From positions 17,922 to 81,921 of the forward strand of contig JAJZWV010000010.1 of NCBI GenBank assembly GCA_021846505.1: a stretch of 64,000 nt of DNA. Direction: 5' to 3'. The notes under the pieces are model-generated. The model worked only from the letters and a program-made list of their open reading frames with translations. It was not told where the DNA came from and made no database searches. Below are positions 15,828 through 25,003 of this stretch, piece by piece (the stretch's first letter is position 1; every line of letters begins with the position of its first letter). The position numbers and the translations under genes are program-made. The stretch is from Bacillota bacterium (lineage in GTDB: Bacteria; Bacillota; Sulfobacillia; Sulfobacillales; JAIMBI01).

Positions 15828-16847
15828 TTAAGTCCCGAGCCCGTCCGGCAGCTCCGCCACCCGCACCTGCCATGCCACGAGGCCGGGATCGGTGGGCGCA
15901 AAGCCCAGCTGGTCGTTGATGGCCAGCATGCCCGCGTTGGAGTGGGCGTTTAGGGTCACCATCCAACGCCCCTCCGGGCGCTCGCGGCGCACGCGCAAGA
16001 TCATCGCGGCCTTGAGCCACTTCCCCAGCCCTCGGCCTCGATGGCTGGGCGCCACCGCGGTGTTTTGAATAGCCAGGGTCTCTCGCGACCAGAGCAGGAC
16101 ATCATGCATCCCCACGAGATGGCCAGTATGGTCATCGCGGATATAGCACGCCCAGCGCTCGAGCCCCATTTGGGCAAAGTATTCTTCGTTGGCCTTGACC
16201 AAGGCTTCGGACCAAGGAACGTCCGCCGACTCCAGCTCGCCGGTGGGGGCGGTGTTCATCACTCTCATGACGTTGGTGACCTCTGAGAGCCACTGCTCCG
16301 GCGTCTGGTTGTCCAGCCACAGCAGTGAGCAGGATTGCTGCTGCGCCGCGTCCACCCAGCCCTGAAGCTCAGCCGCGTCTATGGCCTGGAGGTCCAGGCG
16401 GCTGTTGCGGATCGCGAGCCCCGCCTTTGCGCCCAGGTGGTCGCAGAAAGCCTGGGCGGGCTGGAAGTTGTCCAGGGTCGAGCCTTGCAGCAGCTGGCGC
16501 CCCTCGGCCCGCGCGATGCGCGCGGCCTCCGCGACCAGCCGGCGGCCCACGCCTTGGCGCCGATGGGGCGCCAGGACACGCACGGCACACTGCAGCACAT
16601 CCATCCCCTCGAGCAGGCTGCAGTCGGCGAGGCCCATTAAAGTTCCAGCCTCGTTGCGTACCAGAATGGTGAGCCAGCGATAATGCTCGTCCTGAATGCG
16701 CCGCATGGCCATTTCCTGCGGTAGCGGCAGCAGGTCCATGGGGTCGGGGGACTCCGCGTGCGTCGCTTGCTGAATGGCATAAATTTCGGCAATCAAGGCG
16801 TCATCCTGATCAGGCCCCGCGACAACGCGGACCTCTCCTGTGGCCAT
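15828..16847 (-). CDS. Tandem GNAT-family acetyltransferase
   Basis: This 339-residue protein carries two GNAT folds, each with the acetyl-CoA pyrophosphate loop: VLAPHRRQGVGRRLV in the N-terminal half and VAPSHRGRGLGKWLK in the C-terminal half. Duplicated GNATs of this size occur in actinobacteria and Firmicutes, such as mycothiol-synthase-like proteins, but no cofactor biosynthesis gene is nearby. It is convergent with the antiporter gene, with stops ten bases apart. The acceptor substrate is unknown. Confidence 0.85.
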   Translation of the reverse strand: MATGEVRVVAGPDQDDALIAEIYAIQQATHAESPDPMDLLPLPQEMAMRRIQDEHYRWLTILVRNEAGTLMGLADCSLLEGMDVLQCAVRVLAPHRRQGVGRRLVAEAARIARAEGRQLLQGSTLDNFQPAQAFCDHLGAKAGLAIRNSRLDLQAIDAAELQGWVDAAQQQSCSLLWLDNQTPEQWLSEVTNVMRVMNTAPTGELESADVPWSEALVKANEEYFAQMGLERWACYIRDDHTGHLVGMHDVLLWSRETLAIQNTAVAPSHRGRGLGKWLKAAMILRVRRERPEGRWMVTLNAHSNAGMLAINDQLGFAPTDPGLVAWQVRVAELPDGLGT

Positions 16848-16982
16848 AAAGGCGGCTACCTCCCAATAGTTGCGGACGGAAAATCTCTGGCGGGCTATGA
16901 ACCGGCATCGCGGCCGGCAACGTGACGGCCGTCAGTCTAGCATATCGGCCCCGGAATCCGCCGCACCGTCGGTCCGCCGCGT

Positions 16983-19900
16983 CTAGGACAGTTCTCGGCG
17001 TAGTGTGGCCAAAGACTCGAAGACCGGGCCCCGGCTGAGCTCGTGATGAATAAACTGGTTGTCGTAAGTCCTAAGGCAGCCATAGCAGCTGGAATTATCG
17101 TCGCATCCACAATGGCCGGACAGGCGCTGGGTGGCGGCGGTCAACACGTCCAGCAGGACGGATGGGGACACCAGTTGGGAGACCAGACCCGCACCGCCGG
17201 GGACATTGTCTACCAACAGCACGCTCAACGGATCGGTCGAGAACACGAGGGCTGCCAGATCGGTGACCGGCACCTCCAGCACCTCGACCGCGCCCAACTG
17301 CAGGGCGTATGCCAGGCCATACGCTAGTGCCGCGGAGGGCAAGGCATCTTGACGAAGGTCCAAGCGCAACACGTGGGTGCGAAATTGGTGAGCCAGGGAG
17401 GTCGAGGGGAGGGGGTGACCGACGCACGGGCTCCCGAAGGGCGTCTTATGAGGGGACCGGATAGGCTTGGCATCGGCGACCCCGCAGTCGGCACAGATGG
17501 AAAAGCCTTGGCCCCGCCGTCCCTCCGACACCATCATGATCGTGCCCGGACGAACATCGTAGGCCGTGAGGCGCGGGTCCTCGGGCGGGAGGTGGAGGGT
17601 CCGGGTCCATCCGCCGGGATTGGCCGCTTCCGCGAAATACGGTCGGCTGGAAAACAAGCGTTCGGGGCGTCGGTGGACATCAGACGGTCGGGCCCGGTCG
17701 GTGCTAAACCCCCATTCGGGAATCAGATAGCGGCGCTCCCGGGCCGAGGCACAGCAGCGGTCTCGCGAAAATGCCCCCAGATGGTCGACCCGATCCAGCG
17801 TACCGTGGACGGGACAGGTCCGATAGCGTCCCTGGGGCCACACCCCTTGGGGACCCCGCTTGACCGCGGCTGAGGTCCATAGCTTCTTGTTGGCGACGAC
17901 CTGTGCGGAGGGCGCAAACTCCGAGATCGCCTGTGACAGGTCTCGTTGCAACACCACTTCCGCCGCCTCCGGCACGTCTGGCAACAGCTCTAACTCAACC
18001 AAGTCGACCGGGAAGCCGTATTTTGGAATCACCACATTGCGGGACAGCAACTCGATGAGGTTCTGCTTCTCCATGTGTTTGGCGCGCCGCTGTGCCCACC
18101 CAGCGTTTCCGTAATTGCCTTCGTCGCGACTTTTCATCTCATAACGGCGGGCTTGCCCCCATTCGTCCACGACCTGCGCGATGGTGTGGTGGAGCGGCCC
18201 ATCCGGAGACAAGAAATCCGCCATCCATTTCGTGAGCGTTTCGTCGGACGGGCGAAGACTGGCCGGCACGACACGCACAAAGGCCTCCTGCCAGCGCCCG
18301 GCATCTCGCAGGGTAAACTCACCCAGCGAGTCCATCACCGTGGGCCGGTCCATCTCGCCCAGAAAGTTGATCACGGAGCCGAAGCGGTCGGCATGTCCGT
18401 GGCGGAAATACTCCGAGAGAACCAAGGCCGCCCAATGGCGGCGCACGATGACGTCGTTGTCGATATGAATCACCGGGGGACGCGTGTGCCCGCTGATCAT
18501 CCCCTCGGGGTGTTCAAAGTAATACAGGTCATGAGGCTGGCGGTTGCAATAGGTAATCGCCAGCCCGGGAAAACCGCGCCGCCGTCCGGCACGTCCCACG
18601 CGCTGGGCATAGTTATACTTCTCGGGCGGCACATTGCGCAGCAAAATAACGTCCAGTTCTCCGAGGTCCACGCCAACCTCAAAGGTGGTGGAACTGCTGA
18701 GGACGTTAATCGTCCCGTGCTTAAACGCGTTTTGAAACTCCAAGGCCTTTTCCCGGTTTAATTGCGCGGTGTGCGCTTCCACCCGGAGACTGGGGGGGAG
18801 GACTTGGAGGTGCAGCGCCCGGTAGTGATTCTGCTCGAGGATGGTGCCGTCCAGCGGACGAAGCATGCCCTGGCAGGTCCAGGTGGGGCACACGTCCGCC
18901 AGCGCCCAGCTGCTGATCCGATGGCAGGAGGGACATTGGCGGATGGCCGACGCGTACGGATCGTCCACCGCGGTCCAGCGCCACCAGGCCAAGTTCACTA
19001 CATGACCGGGCGACTTTTCCCGTATCAGGCGATCTTCGGGGTTCCCTTGCCGCCGTTGTAGTTCGAGCGTGTGTTCCAACAGGCGCCGGGTAAAGTCCGC
19101 GGCGGTCTCCACGTAATCGTGCCAGGCAGCCGGGGTCCCTGCGCTGGCGGCCAGCATTCGGGCCAGGACGCGCACCCGGTTGGACCGAGGGCCGTCGATC
19201 GCCACCGTCTTGCCGGCCTTCTCTCGATCGCCCACCACGAACGACTTGGACTCTGAGCCATGGCTGATATCCGCCCAGTCTACCCCCTCGGGGGCGTCTG
19301 AGGGTAAAGCGACCGCCTTCTGCGCGACTAGGGAGTGGAGGATCCACTGCATGGCCTCGCGCACCAAGGCAGCGCTTAGATGGTACTCCGCGCCGATCTC
19401 GGTTGGGACGGTCCACCAGCTGGGCAGTTGGATGCGACCAACGATGAGGCCGGTCGCTTCCAGGCTACGGCCGTCCGACGTGGCCAGCGCTTCTTTCAGG
19501 GCCGCCGTCCAGCCCAGCCGCTTCACGGTCGTCCGTGAACTCGACTCCGGCACCACGCCTTCTGTGCGTAGCAAGCCCGCCACCCCCAGGGCCGTGTCTT
19601 CCAGGGACGCCGGCTCCCCTTCCCGATTGAGTCTCGTCACGATGCGCCAAATCCGATTGCGCTCCACGATGGTGTCGTACCAGTCGGACATGTACCACGC
19701 AAAGAAGGCGGCCCGCTGCCGGCTGTCGGCAAATGCCAGGATCCGGCGTCGGGATGCCGGCAGTTGCGCATGCAGGGCCGTCACGATCACCGCGTGGGGG
19801 GCATCGGCACCATGGAACAACTCTTGGATGACGTCCTCGCCACTTTGTTGGCATACCAGGCAGGTAAATTTACCCGCCTTGTCCGCCTCGACGAGGAGCA

Positions 19901-21515
19901 GTGGCATCCGGGCTTGATGTTCGCACCTATGCCGATCCCCCACCTCGCCGCACTGGGCGCACACCCATTGTCGGTAGGCGGGCGCGTCTTCAAACTCGTC
20001 CAGGTCCGTCTCGGACGTCGGCAAAAAAAACGTTTGGTGATAATCATCATGGGTGCGGTCGGTGATGGGTGGGAGAAAATGGTCGCTGTCGACGCGGCCG
20101 GCCAGGTAATGCTGGCCGCAGTAGCGGCACAGCGCGAGCTCAAAGGGATATCCACTGGCCGGCGCAGCACTCCCGGTGAGATGGATCCGTGGAACCGATT
20201 CGAGTGTGACCCGCACGCCTTGAAGTGCCCGCAACAGGAAATGATAGCGCACGGATAGCAGGGGGGGTGCGTCCGGTGATGGGGCCGCCGCCACGGCGCA
20301 ATCCACCAGGTGTGCCAGCGCTTCTTCCTGGTCGCGGGCGTTAGCGACCGTGGGAAACACCAACGCTGCCAGCTTCGCGAAGGACAGCGGGCCCGCGGCT
20401 AAGGATTCCGCGAGATGCGTAAAGTTGGCGTCGTCGTCAAGACGCGTGGCCAGCTCCGTGGGGGTGCACGCGCCGCTTGCCAGGTGTCGAAGGGCGTCAC
20501 CGTAGGTGTGCCAGTCGACGGCGGTGGTTCCCGTTACCACAGTCGGCTGCGAGTCGCCAAAGGTAACCTGGTCGTTGGAAAATGGCTCGTCAAACAACGA
20601 GGACGCAAAAGCCGCCACGGTGGTTCTCGATTCGGGCGAGGGCTCCCCCAGGGTGGCACTCGTGGCGATGCAGGTAAACGGCGCCTGGCGGCCCCCCGTT
20701 CGCAGCCGGTCCTTGAGCCGTCGCATCAGGAGGGCCATTTCAATGCCCTTGGCACCCCGATATTGGTGGGCTTCGTCCAGAACCAAAAATTGCCAGAACT
20801 CTGAGCGGCCGTGGTCAAACAGCTCACTGTCCTCCGGCCGGATCAGCAGATACTCCAGCATCGAGTAGTTGGTGATGAGAATGTCGGGGGGGCTCTTCTG
20901 CATATCAGCGCGCGTCAAAAGCTCGCCCGGGTATCCGCCGTCTGGGGGAGGCGTGTCGTCTTTCGTGGCGCCGATGTACTGGCCAAAGGTGAACTGAAAT
21001 CCCGTGGGGTTTTGCTGCAGAATTTGCGCGACCTCACCCAACCGGTCGCGTTGGTCGGCCACCAACGCATTCATCGGATACAGCAGGAGAGCCCGGATGC
21101 CCGGTTGATGCCGAGCCGACTGCTTCCACTGCCGATACAGATGGATCAAAATGGGCAGCACAAATGCCTCGGTTTTTCCACTGCCGGTGCCAGTGGCCAC
21201 CACCACGCCGTCCCCGCGGGCCGTCGACCGGATGGCGTGTTCTTGGTGAGAATATAACGGCTGATCACCCCGAAGGGCCTTGAGAAACTGGTCGTCCCAC
21301 GATTCGTGGGGATAAAGCTCTGCCAACAGCGTCCTCAGCGAAGCACCCTTGCTAAACTGCGGCGTGGACTCCAGGTACGGGCCGCGCGCCAACTTTTCTT
21401 CGGCGAGGGCCTCGGCGAAGGACTCGCGCAGTGCCTGGTTCCGGATGTAAAACGTGCTGCTCAGGTAGTTGTTGTACCGAGACTCCACTTCCCTCAACAT
21501 ATCAAGTATGTTCAT
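16983..21515 (-). CDS. Large DEAH-box helicase with DUF1998-type C-terminus (candidate defence helicase)
   Basis: This 1510-residue SF2 helicase has Walker A VVATGTGSGKTEAF (about residues 105-118), LLLYPMNALVADQ, DEAH at 247-250 (LVLDEAHQYRGAKG), SAT at 285-287 (CIATSATLGE), STTFEVGVDLGELD and motif VI NYAQRVGRAGRRRG. Several Cys pairs punctuate the centre (CRYCGQHY, CAQCGEVGD, CLVCQQSG, CPSCHRIS). The final ~45 residues hold HCGCDDNSSCYGCLRTY, the metal-binding end of DUF1998/MrfA-type helicases. MrfA itself is about half this length. DUF1998 helicases occur in Druantia (DruE), DISARM and Dpd. The start at 21515 follows GCGAGG and lies 23 bases after the upstream gene. G+C appears lower than in the flanks. 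Confidence 0.9.
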   Translation of the reverse strand: MNILDMLREVESRYNNYLSSTFYIRNQALRESFAEALAEEKLARGPYLESTPQFSKGASLRTLLAELYPHESWDDQFLKALRGDQPLYSHQEHAIRSTARGDGVVVATGTGSGKTEAFVLPILIHLYRQWKQSARHQPGIRALLLYPMNALVADQRDRLGEVAQILQQNPTGFQFTFGQYIGATKDDTPPPDGGYPGELLTRADMQKSPPDILITNYSMLEYLLIRPEDSELFDHGRSEFWQFLVLDEAHQYRGAKGIEMALLMRRLKDRLRTGGRQAPFTCIATSATLGEPSPESRTTVAAFASSLFDEPFSNDQVTFGDSQPTVVTGTTAVDWHTYGDALRHLASGACTPTELATRLDDDANFTHLAESLAAGPLSFAKLAALVFPTVANARDQEEALAHLVDCAVAAAPSPDAPPLLSVRYHFLLRALQGVRVTLESVPRIHLTGSAAPASGYPFELALCRYCGQHYLAGRVDSDHFLPPITDRTHDDYHQTFFLPTSETDLDEFEDAPAYRQWVCAQCGEVGDRHRCEHQARMPLLLVEADKAGKFTCLVCQQSGEDVIQELFHGADAPHAVIVTALHAQLPASRRRILAFADSRQRAAFFAWYMSDWYDTIVERNRIWRIVTRLNREGEPASLEDTALGVAGLLRTEGVVPESSSRTTVKRLGWTAALKEALATSDGRSLEATGLIVGRIQLPSWWTVPTEIGAEYHLSAALVREAMQWILHSLVAQKAVALPSDAPEGVDWADISHGSESKSFVVGDREKAGKTVAIDGPRSNRVRVLARMLAASAGTPAAWHDYVETAADFTRRLLEHTLELQRRQGNPEDRLIREKSPGHVVNLAWWRWTAVDDPYASAIRQCPSCHRISSWALADVCPTWTCQGMLRPLDGTILEQNHYRALHLQVLPPSLRVEAHTAQLNREKALEFQNAFKHGTINVLSSSTTFEVGVDLGELDVILLRNVPPEKYNYAQRVGRAGRRRGFPGLAITYCNRQPHDLYYFEHPEGMISGHTRPPVIHIDNDVIVRRHWAALVLSEYFRHGHADRFGSVINFLGEMDRPTVMDSLGEFTLRDAGRWQEAFVRVVPASLRPSDETLTKWMADFLSPDGPLHHTIAQVVDEWGQARRYEMKSRDEGNYGNAGWAQRRAKHMEKQNLIELLSRNVVIPKYGFPVDLVELELLPDVPEAAEVVLQRDLSQAISEFAPSAQVVANKKLWTSAAVKRGPQGVWPQGRYRTCPVHGTLDRVDHLGAFSRDRCCASARERRYLIPEWGFSTDRARPSDVHRRPERLFSSRPYFAEAANPGGWTRTLHLPPEDPRLTAYDVRPGTIMMVSEGRRGQGFSICADCGVADAKPIRSPHKTPFGSPCVGHPLPSTSLAHQFRTHVLRLDLRQDALPSAALAYGLAYALQLGAVEVLEVPVTDLAALVFSTDPLSVLLVDNVPGGAGLVSQLVSPSVLLDVLTAATQRLSGHCGCDDNSSCYGCLRTYDNQFIHHELSRGPVFESLATLRRELS

Positions 21516-21538
21516 GGAAAAACCTCGCTTTCGGTGAT

Positions 21539-24500
21539 TTAATCGAACACTATCCAGGACCCATGATGTTGTTGCTCGTGCTTGGACCATTGACCATCTG
21601 AAACAGCCATGACGATGTGGCATTCAAGGCACTGAATTAGAGGTGGTAAAATCAGATTAGCTATGGCGGCGATGTCGGCGACAGTGGCTAATATATTAAA
21701 TGTCGGGGTGACGCCGGGACGCTCCACCTGATGGCCGTTCCAATGGGCCGACATGACCGAGGTGGGATTGATATAGGCGCTTCGCTCCGCGCGCACCACC
21801 ATCGAACAAAGTCCACATACGTAAACCTTCTGGGGAAGATTGGGGACCATCTTCGCCTGCAGCGCCAACTGAAGATAGTCGTCGTATTTTATTGGCTGGT
21901 AGTATCGGACGGGATGCTCTTCCGCCACGTGACGCTCCAGCCCCGTCCGGTCGTTGGGGAACTTCGTCCCGCACTTGCCACACCGATATTGCGGCACCAG
22001 ACGTGCCACCGGCAGGACCTCGGGCGTGGCATGCGCGTCCGCGCGCACTGTCAGGGTGATCGAGAGCGCTTGACGCACAGTCCGGGTGTCCAGCGGGACC
22101 GCGGTGGCCAGGTTGCGGAGGGGAAACAATCCCCGGCCGTTTTTTAGGGGAACCGTTTTCGTGCTGGTCTCGCAAGCGAGCGCGACTTGGGTGGGCAAGG
22201 AGTCACGGCGCGACACCGATAGATACAGTACCTGGCGCGAGGTGGGTCGCGTGGCGGCCATCGTTATGTCCATCGCCGTCGTGGTCCACGCCAAATCGTC
22301 TTCCGGGGCGGTTTCGTCGGCCAGCGCCCAGACGGTTCTCGCGAGACGGACACCGAGATTCCGAACATGGTCGCGCCGGCCCGGGCCGCTAAAGGACCAG
22401 TGGGTCACGTCAAACTGGGGATGGAGCGGAATCTCCGCGACCAGCACGTTCTCGGCGACGGTCGCCAAAGACAGCGTGGGGTCGCTCGACGACACCGCCA
22501 ACGCACCCGCGGTCACGAAACCGAGCTCACTCGTCCCCGACGGTTTCGTGATGGCGTCGATGCGGACCAAGTCGCGAATCCAGAAAAACTCGTGGCTCTC
22601 CAACTCCACTTGCCGCTGGTCGTACACCCGGAGAAAGTACCAGCCCATGGCGGCCGGGGGCGTGGGCAGGTCGACTCGACCGCCAGAAAACCATAAGTCC
22701 TCGCGCCAACGCCGGAGACCCCGGCCCTCCTGCCCCAGTACCAACTGCAACGGTTCATTAGTATCGCCCTCGACTGCGGGAAAGGCGCCAAGAAAAAGTG
22801 GCGCGCGGCCCTCGACCCCGCGGGCCCGCGTTCCCGATAGCGTGAGGTCGTACCGCGGGGGCACCGGACGATGTGCAACCTGGTGGCCGGCTGCGTCGGT
22901 GATCGTAGCGGCTTTCCCTTCCGGCACCCAAAACGCCTGCCACCCGTCCAAGCCGAACAGGGGCTCTGGTTGCCCGCCCGATACCATCCCGCCATCGGCT
23001 ACCACCACCACGTGATCGTGGCGATGACTTAAGGTTTTCACCATGGTGGCCGGTGACTGGTCCTGCTGCTTGGCCAGCCGAAAAATCATGGTTGCCTTCA
23101 GCGGGAGACCCCGCGGCACATGGTCCACTTCAACGGGATGGGCCGATTTCAAGATCCAATCGCCGCCCATGCGCATGAGGTCACGGTCCTGCTGGCGAAC
23201 CCGGCGGGCACTGGTCGCCCGCAACAGCAGACGCCATCCGGTGCTGTACCGCTGGCACACAATAGCCGCGGGATCCTGTGGCGATCGAGGCCTGCCTGGA
23301 GAGGCCACGTGATACCGACCTCCCGGGCGCTTCTCCGGGGCCCGGGGTGCCCGCGGGTGAGGGGCCGTGCGTACGGCTGGAAATCGGCCCGTGTCGCCCA
23401 AACTCGCTTGAAGGCCCTCGGTCTCGACCAGCGTTGCTTTCCACCGTCTCCACTCGCGAATGGCGGCCAGCACATCTTGGCCGGTGGCTGTCGGGTCTGC
23501 CAGCAAGGCTGCGTCCACAGCCGCCGTCCGCAAGCGCTCGACTTTAGTCAAGCCGACCCGGTGGGCCGTCGCCAGGGACACGCCTTCCACCAAGGCGGCC
23601 ACATCGGCCTGCAGAACGTCGGTCGGGGTCGGATAGTTCTCTAAAATCCAGAGGGCCGACTTGGTTCGCCAATCGCGACAGACGGCCGTAAATCCCGGGA
23701 AGGATCGCGCCAGTAAGGATTTGATGTGTTGCTCCTGGTCGCGAACCCGTGCGGCGTCGCGGAGCCAGCGCTGGCTTAGGCGCACCGCTCGCTCAATCCG
23801 TTTGGCGGGCACTCCTCCCTCGTCACCCGGTGGGTGGTTCCGCAGCAGGGCCGCAAATGCGCCCGGCAACAGCGCGTTCAGGGAAGACGGTGGGGCGTGA
23901 GCGATGCTCGCGGCTTCGGTGTTCCATGGAAGATGAAGATACTGGAGAGCCGGCGGCTGGCCCTCTGTAGCCTGCGGGTCCCAAGACAGGCGGGCGGCAT
24001 CGGTCCACATGAGGGCCAGCGAGGTTGCCGGTGCGACCCGCTGGAATCGCCGGAGACCTGCGAGGCTATTGCGAAAACGTACGGGCGTGCCTACGGGCTT
24101 CCCCGCACGGGAGTGCCATTGCACGAAAACGTGTCGCCGCGTCACCAGCGCGACCGCGGCGTGCCCCTGAACCGATGGCACCTGCACGTCGGCCCGGTGA
24201 CGCGTCGGGGGGGCAGACATCGGCAAGTGCAACAGTTGGCGAACCTTATCCGGCGGACGAAAGTCTCGGATTTGCCACTGGAAGAATACCGGGCACTCAC
24301 GGTCGGGGTCATGACTGACGTAATCCAGCTGGCCCATATACAGATACGGGTCCGGACCGCGTACCCGGAGAAATAGGTAGATGTGGTGGCGGCTCGAGTC
24401 GTGACGGATCCAACGTTGAACCGCACTATCCGAAAGCCGCTGCCGCGGCTGCGACTGCCACGAGAGCACCCCCGCGTTCGTGATGGCTTCTTCGAACGCA

Positions 24501-24676
24501 AAGGAGCGGGGACCGCCGGCAAACGTGACGAAAAACACCCAATCGGATTCCGTGCGGGGCACGCGGACGACGCCATGAAGCCCCCAAGTCCCCGTCTGCG
24601 CTAGGAAGGGGCTTTCAGGGTCGAAGTGATCGTGGATTTGTTTACGCGAATACTCGGTGAATCTCACTAGATCCAT
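21539..24676 (-). CDS. Large DUF3427-like/triple zinc-finger protein, partner of the helicase
   Basis: This 1045-residue protein has no obvious full-length family. Residues 1-138 (FTEYSRKQIHDHF, GTWGLHGVVRVP, FFVTFAGG, VLSWQSQP, IYLFLRV) follow the pattern of DUF3427-type modules found with restriction and defence helicases. Residues ~293-390 (FPGFTAVCRDWRTKSALWIL, ENYPTPTD) recall the linker region of IS110 transposases. Residues 896-1045 hold three C2H2-like fingers: C899/C902/H916/H921, C954/C957/H978/H982 and C1016/C1019/H1033/H1037. The ATG at 24676 follows ACGAGGG; the helicase start has a closely similar context. Nucleic-acid recognition for the helicase is an inference. Confidence 0.75.
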   Translation of the reverse strand: MDLVRFTEYSRKQIHDHFDPESPFLAQTGTWGLHGVVRVPRTESDWVFFVTFAGGPRSFAFEEAITNAGVLSWQSQPRQRLSDSAVQRWIRHDSSRHHIYLFLRVRGPDPYLYMGQLDYVSHDPDRECPVFFQWQIRDFRPPDKVRQLLHLPMSAPPTRHRADVQVPSVQGHAAVALVTRRHVFVQWHSRAGKPVGTPVRFRNSLAGLRRFQRVAPATSLALMWTDAARLSWDPQATEGQPPALQYLHLPWNTEAASIAHAPPSSLNALLPGAFAALLRNHPPGDEGGVPAKRIERAVRLSQRWLRDAARVRDQEQHIKSLLARSFPGFTAVCRDWRTKSALWILENYPTPTDVLQADVAALVEGVSLATAHRVGLTKVERLRTAAVDAALLADPTATGQDVLAAIREWRRWKATLVETEGLQASLGDTGRFPAVRTAPHPRAPRAPEKRPGGRYHVASPGRPRSPQDPAAIVCQRYSTGWRLLLRATSARRVRQQDRDLMRMGGDWILKSAHPVEVDHVPRGLPLKATMIFRLAKQQDQSPATMVKTLSHRHDHVVVVADGGMVSGGQPEPLFGLDGWQAFWVPEGKAATITDAAGHQVAHRPVPPRYDLTLSGTRARGVEGRAPLFLGAFPAVEGDTNEPLQLVLGQEGRGLRRWREDLWFSGGRVDLPTPPAAMGWYFLRVYDQRQVELESHEFFWIRDLVRIDAITKPSGTSELGFVTAGALAVSSSDPTLSLATVAENVLVAEIPLHPQFDVTHWSFSGPGRRDHVRNLGVRLARTVWALADETAPEDDLAWTTTAMDITMAATRPTSRQVLYLSVSRRDSLPTQVALACETSTKTVPLKNGRGLFPLRNLATAVPLDTRTVRQALSITLTVRADAHATPEVLPVARLVPQYRCGKCGTKFPNDRTGLERHVAEEHPVRYYQPIKYDDYLQLALQAKMVPNLPQKVYVCGLCSMVVRAERSAYINPTSVMSAHWNGHQVERPGVTPTFNILATVADIAAIANLILPPLIQCLECHIVMAVSDGQWSKHEQQHHGSWIVFD

Positions 24677-24717
24677 GGTGAACCCTCGTTTGTGGTTCGG
24701 CATTAGACCCATCTTCA

Positions 24718-24746
24718 AATGTACGATGGGCGATATTGGCTGTCAA
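24718..24746 (-). promoter_or_regulatory. Consensus promoter of the two-gene helicase operon
   Basis: On the minus strand the -35 TTGACA (24741-24746), a 17-base spacer and the -10 TACATT (24718-24723) precede the first start by about 40 bases. It is a near-consensus housekeeping promoter, which implies constitutive transcription of the pair as one unit. Confidence 0.75.
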
Positions 24747-24969
24747 ACCTATGCTGGCCATTCGTGGTGGCTTCCGAGAACACGCTGCCGGGTGGCGGGT
24801 GCGGTGGATCTCCCTGGGCCCAAGCCAAGCAGAAGGTGCCCTCGCGTGGAAAATGGCGCACGGGTACGGCGCGCCGCCGGTCCGCTTTGGTTTTGCACGT
24901 CTCTTTCTCGGTGCGCACCTTTGTCGGGGGAGAAGGGCAGCGACCGGAGTTTGGTAAAGTGATGGCACT

Positions 24970-24996
24970 GGGGCCGTTAGCCCCGCTCGATGGAGG
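24970..24996 (+). promoter_or_regulatory. Small hairpin and ribosome site before the MFS gene
   Basis: A short hairpin GGGGC-CGTTA-GCCCC (24970-24984) sits directly upstream of GGAGG (24992-24996), which lies seven bases before the ATG at 25004. The hairpin could affect ribosome access. No clear promoter was picked out. Confidence 0.35.
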
Positions 24997-25003
24997 CGAT
25001 GGC

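Noticed and set aside
16983..24676. Classic DISARM operon
   Set aside because: No DNA methyltransferase and no phospholipase-D-type protein adjacent, and the helicase and DUF1998 parts are in one polypeptide.
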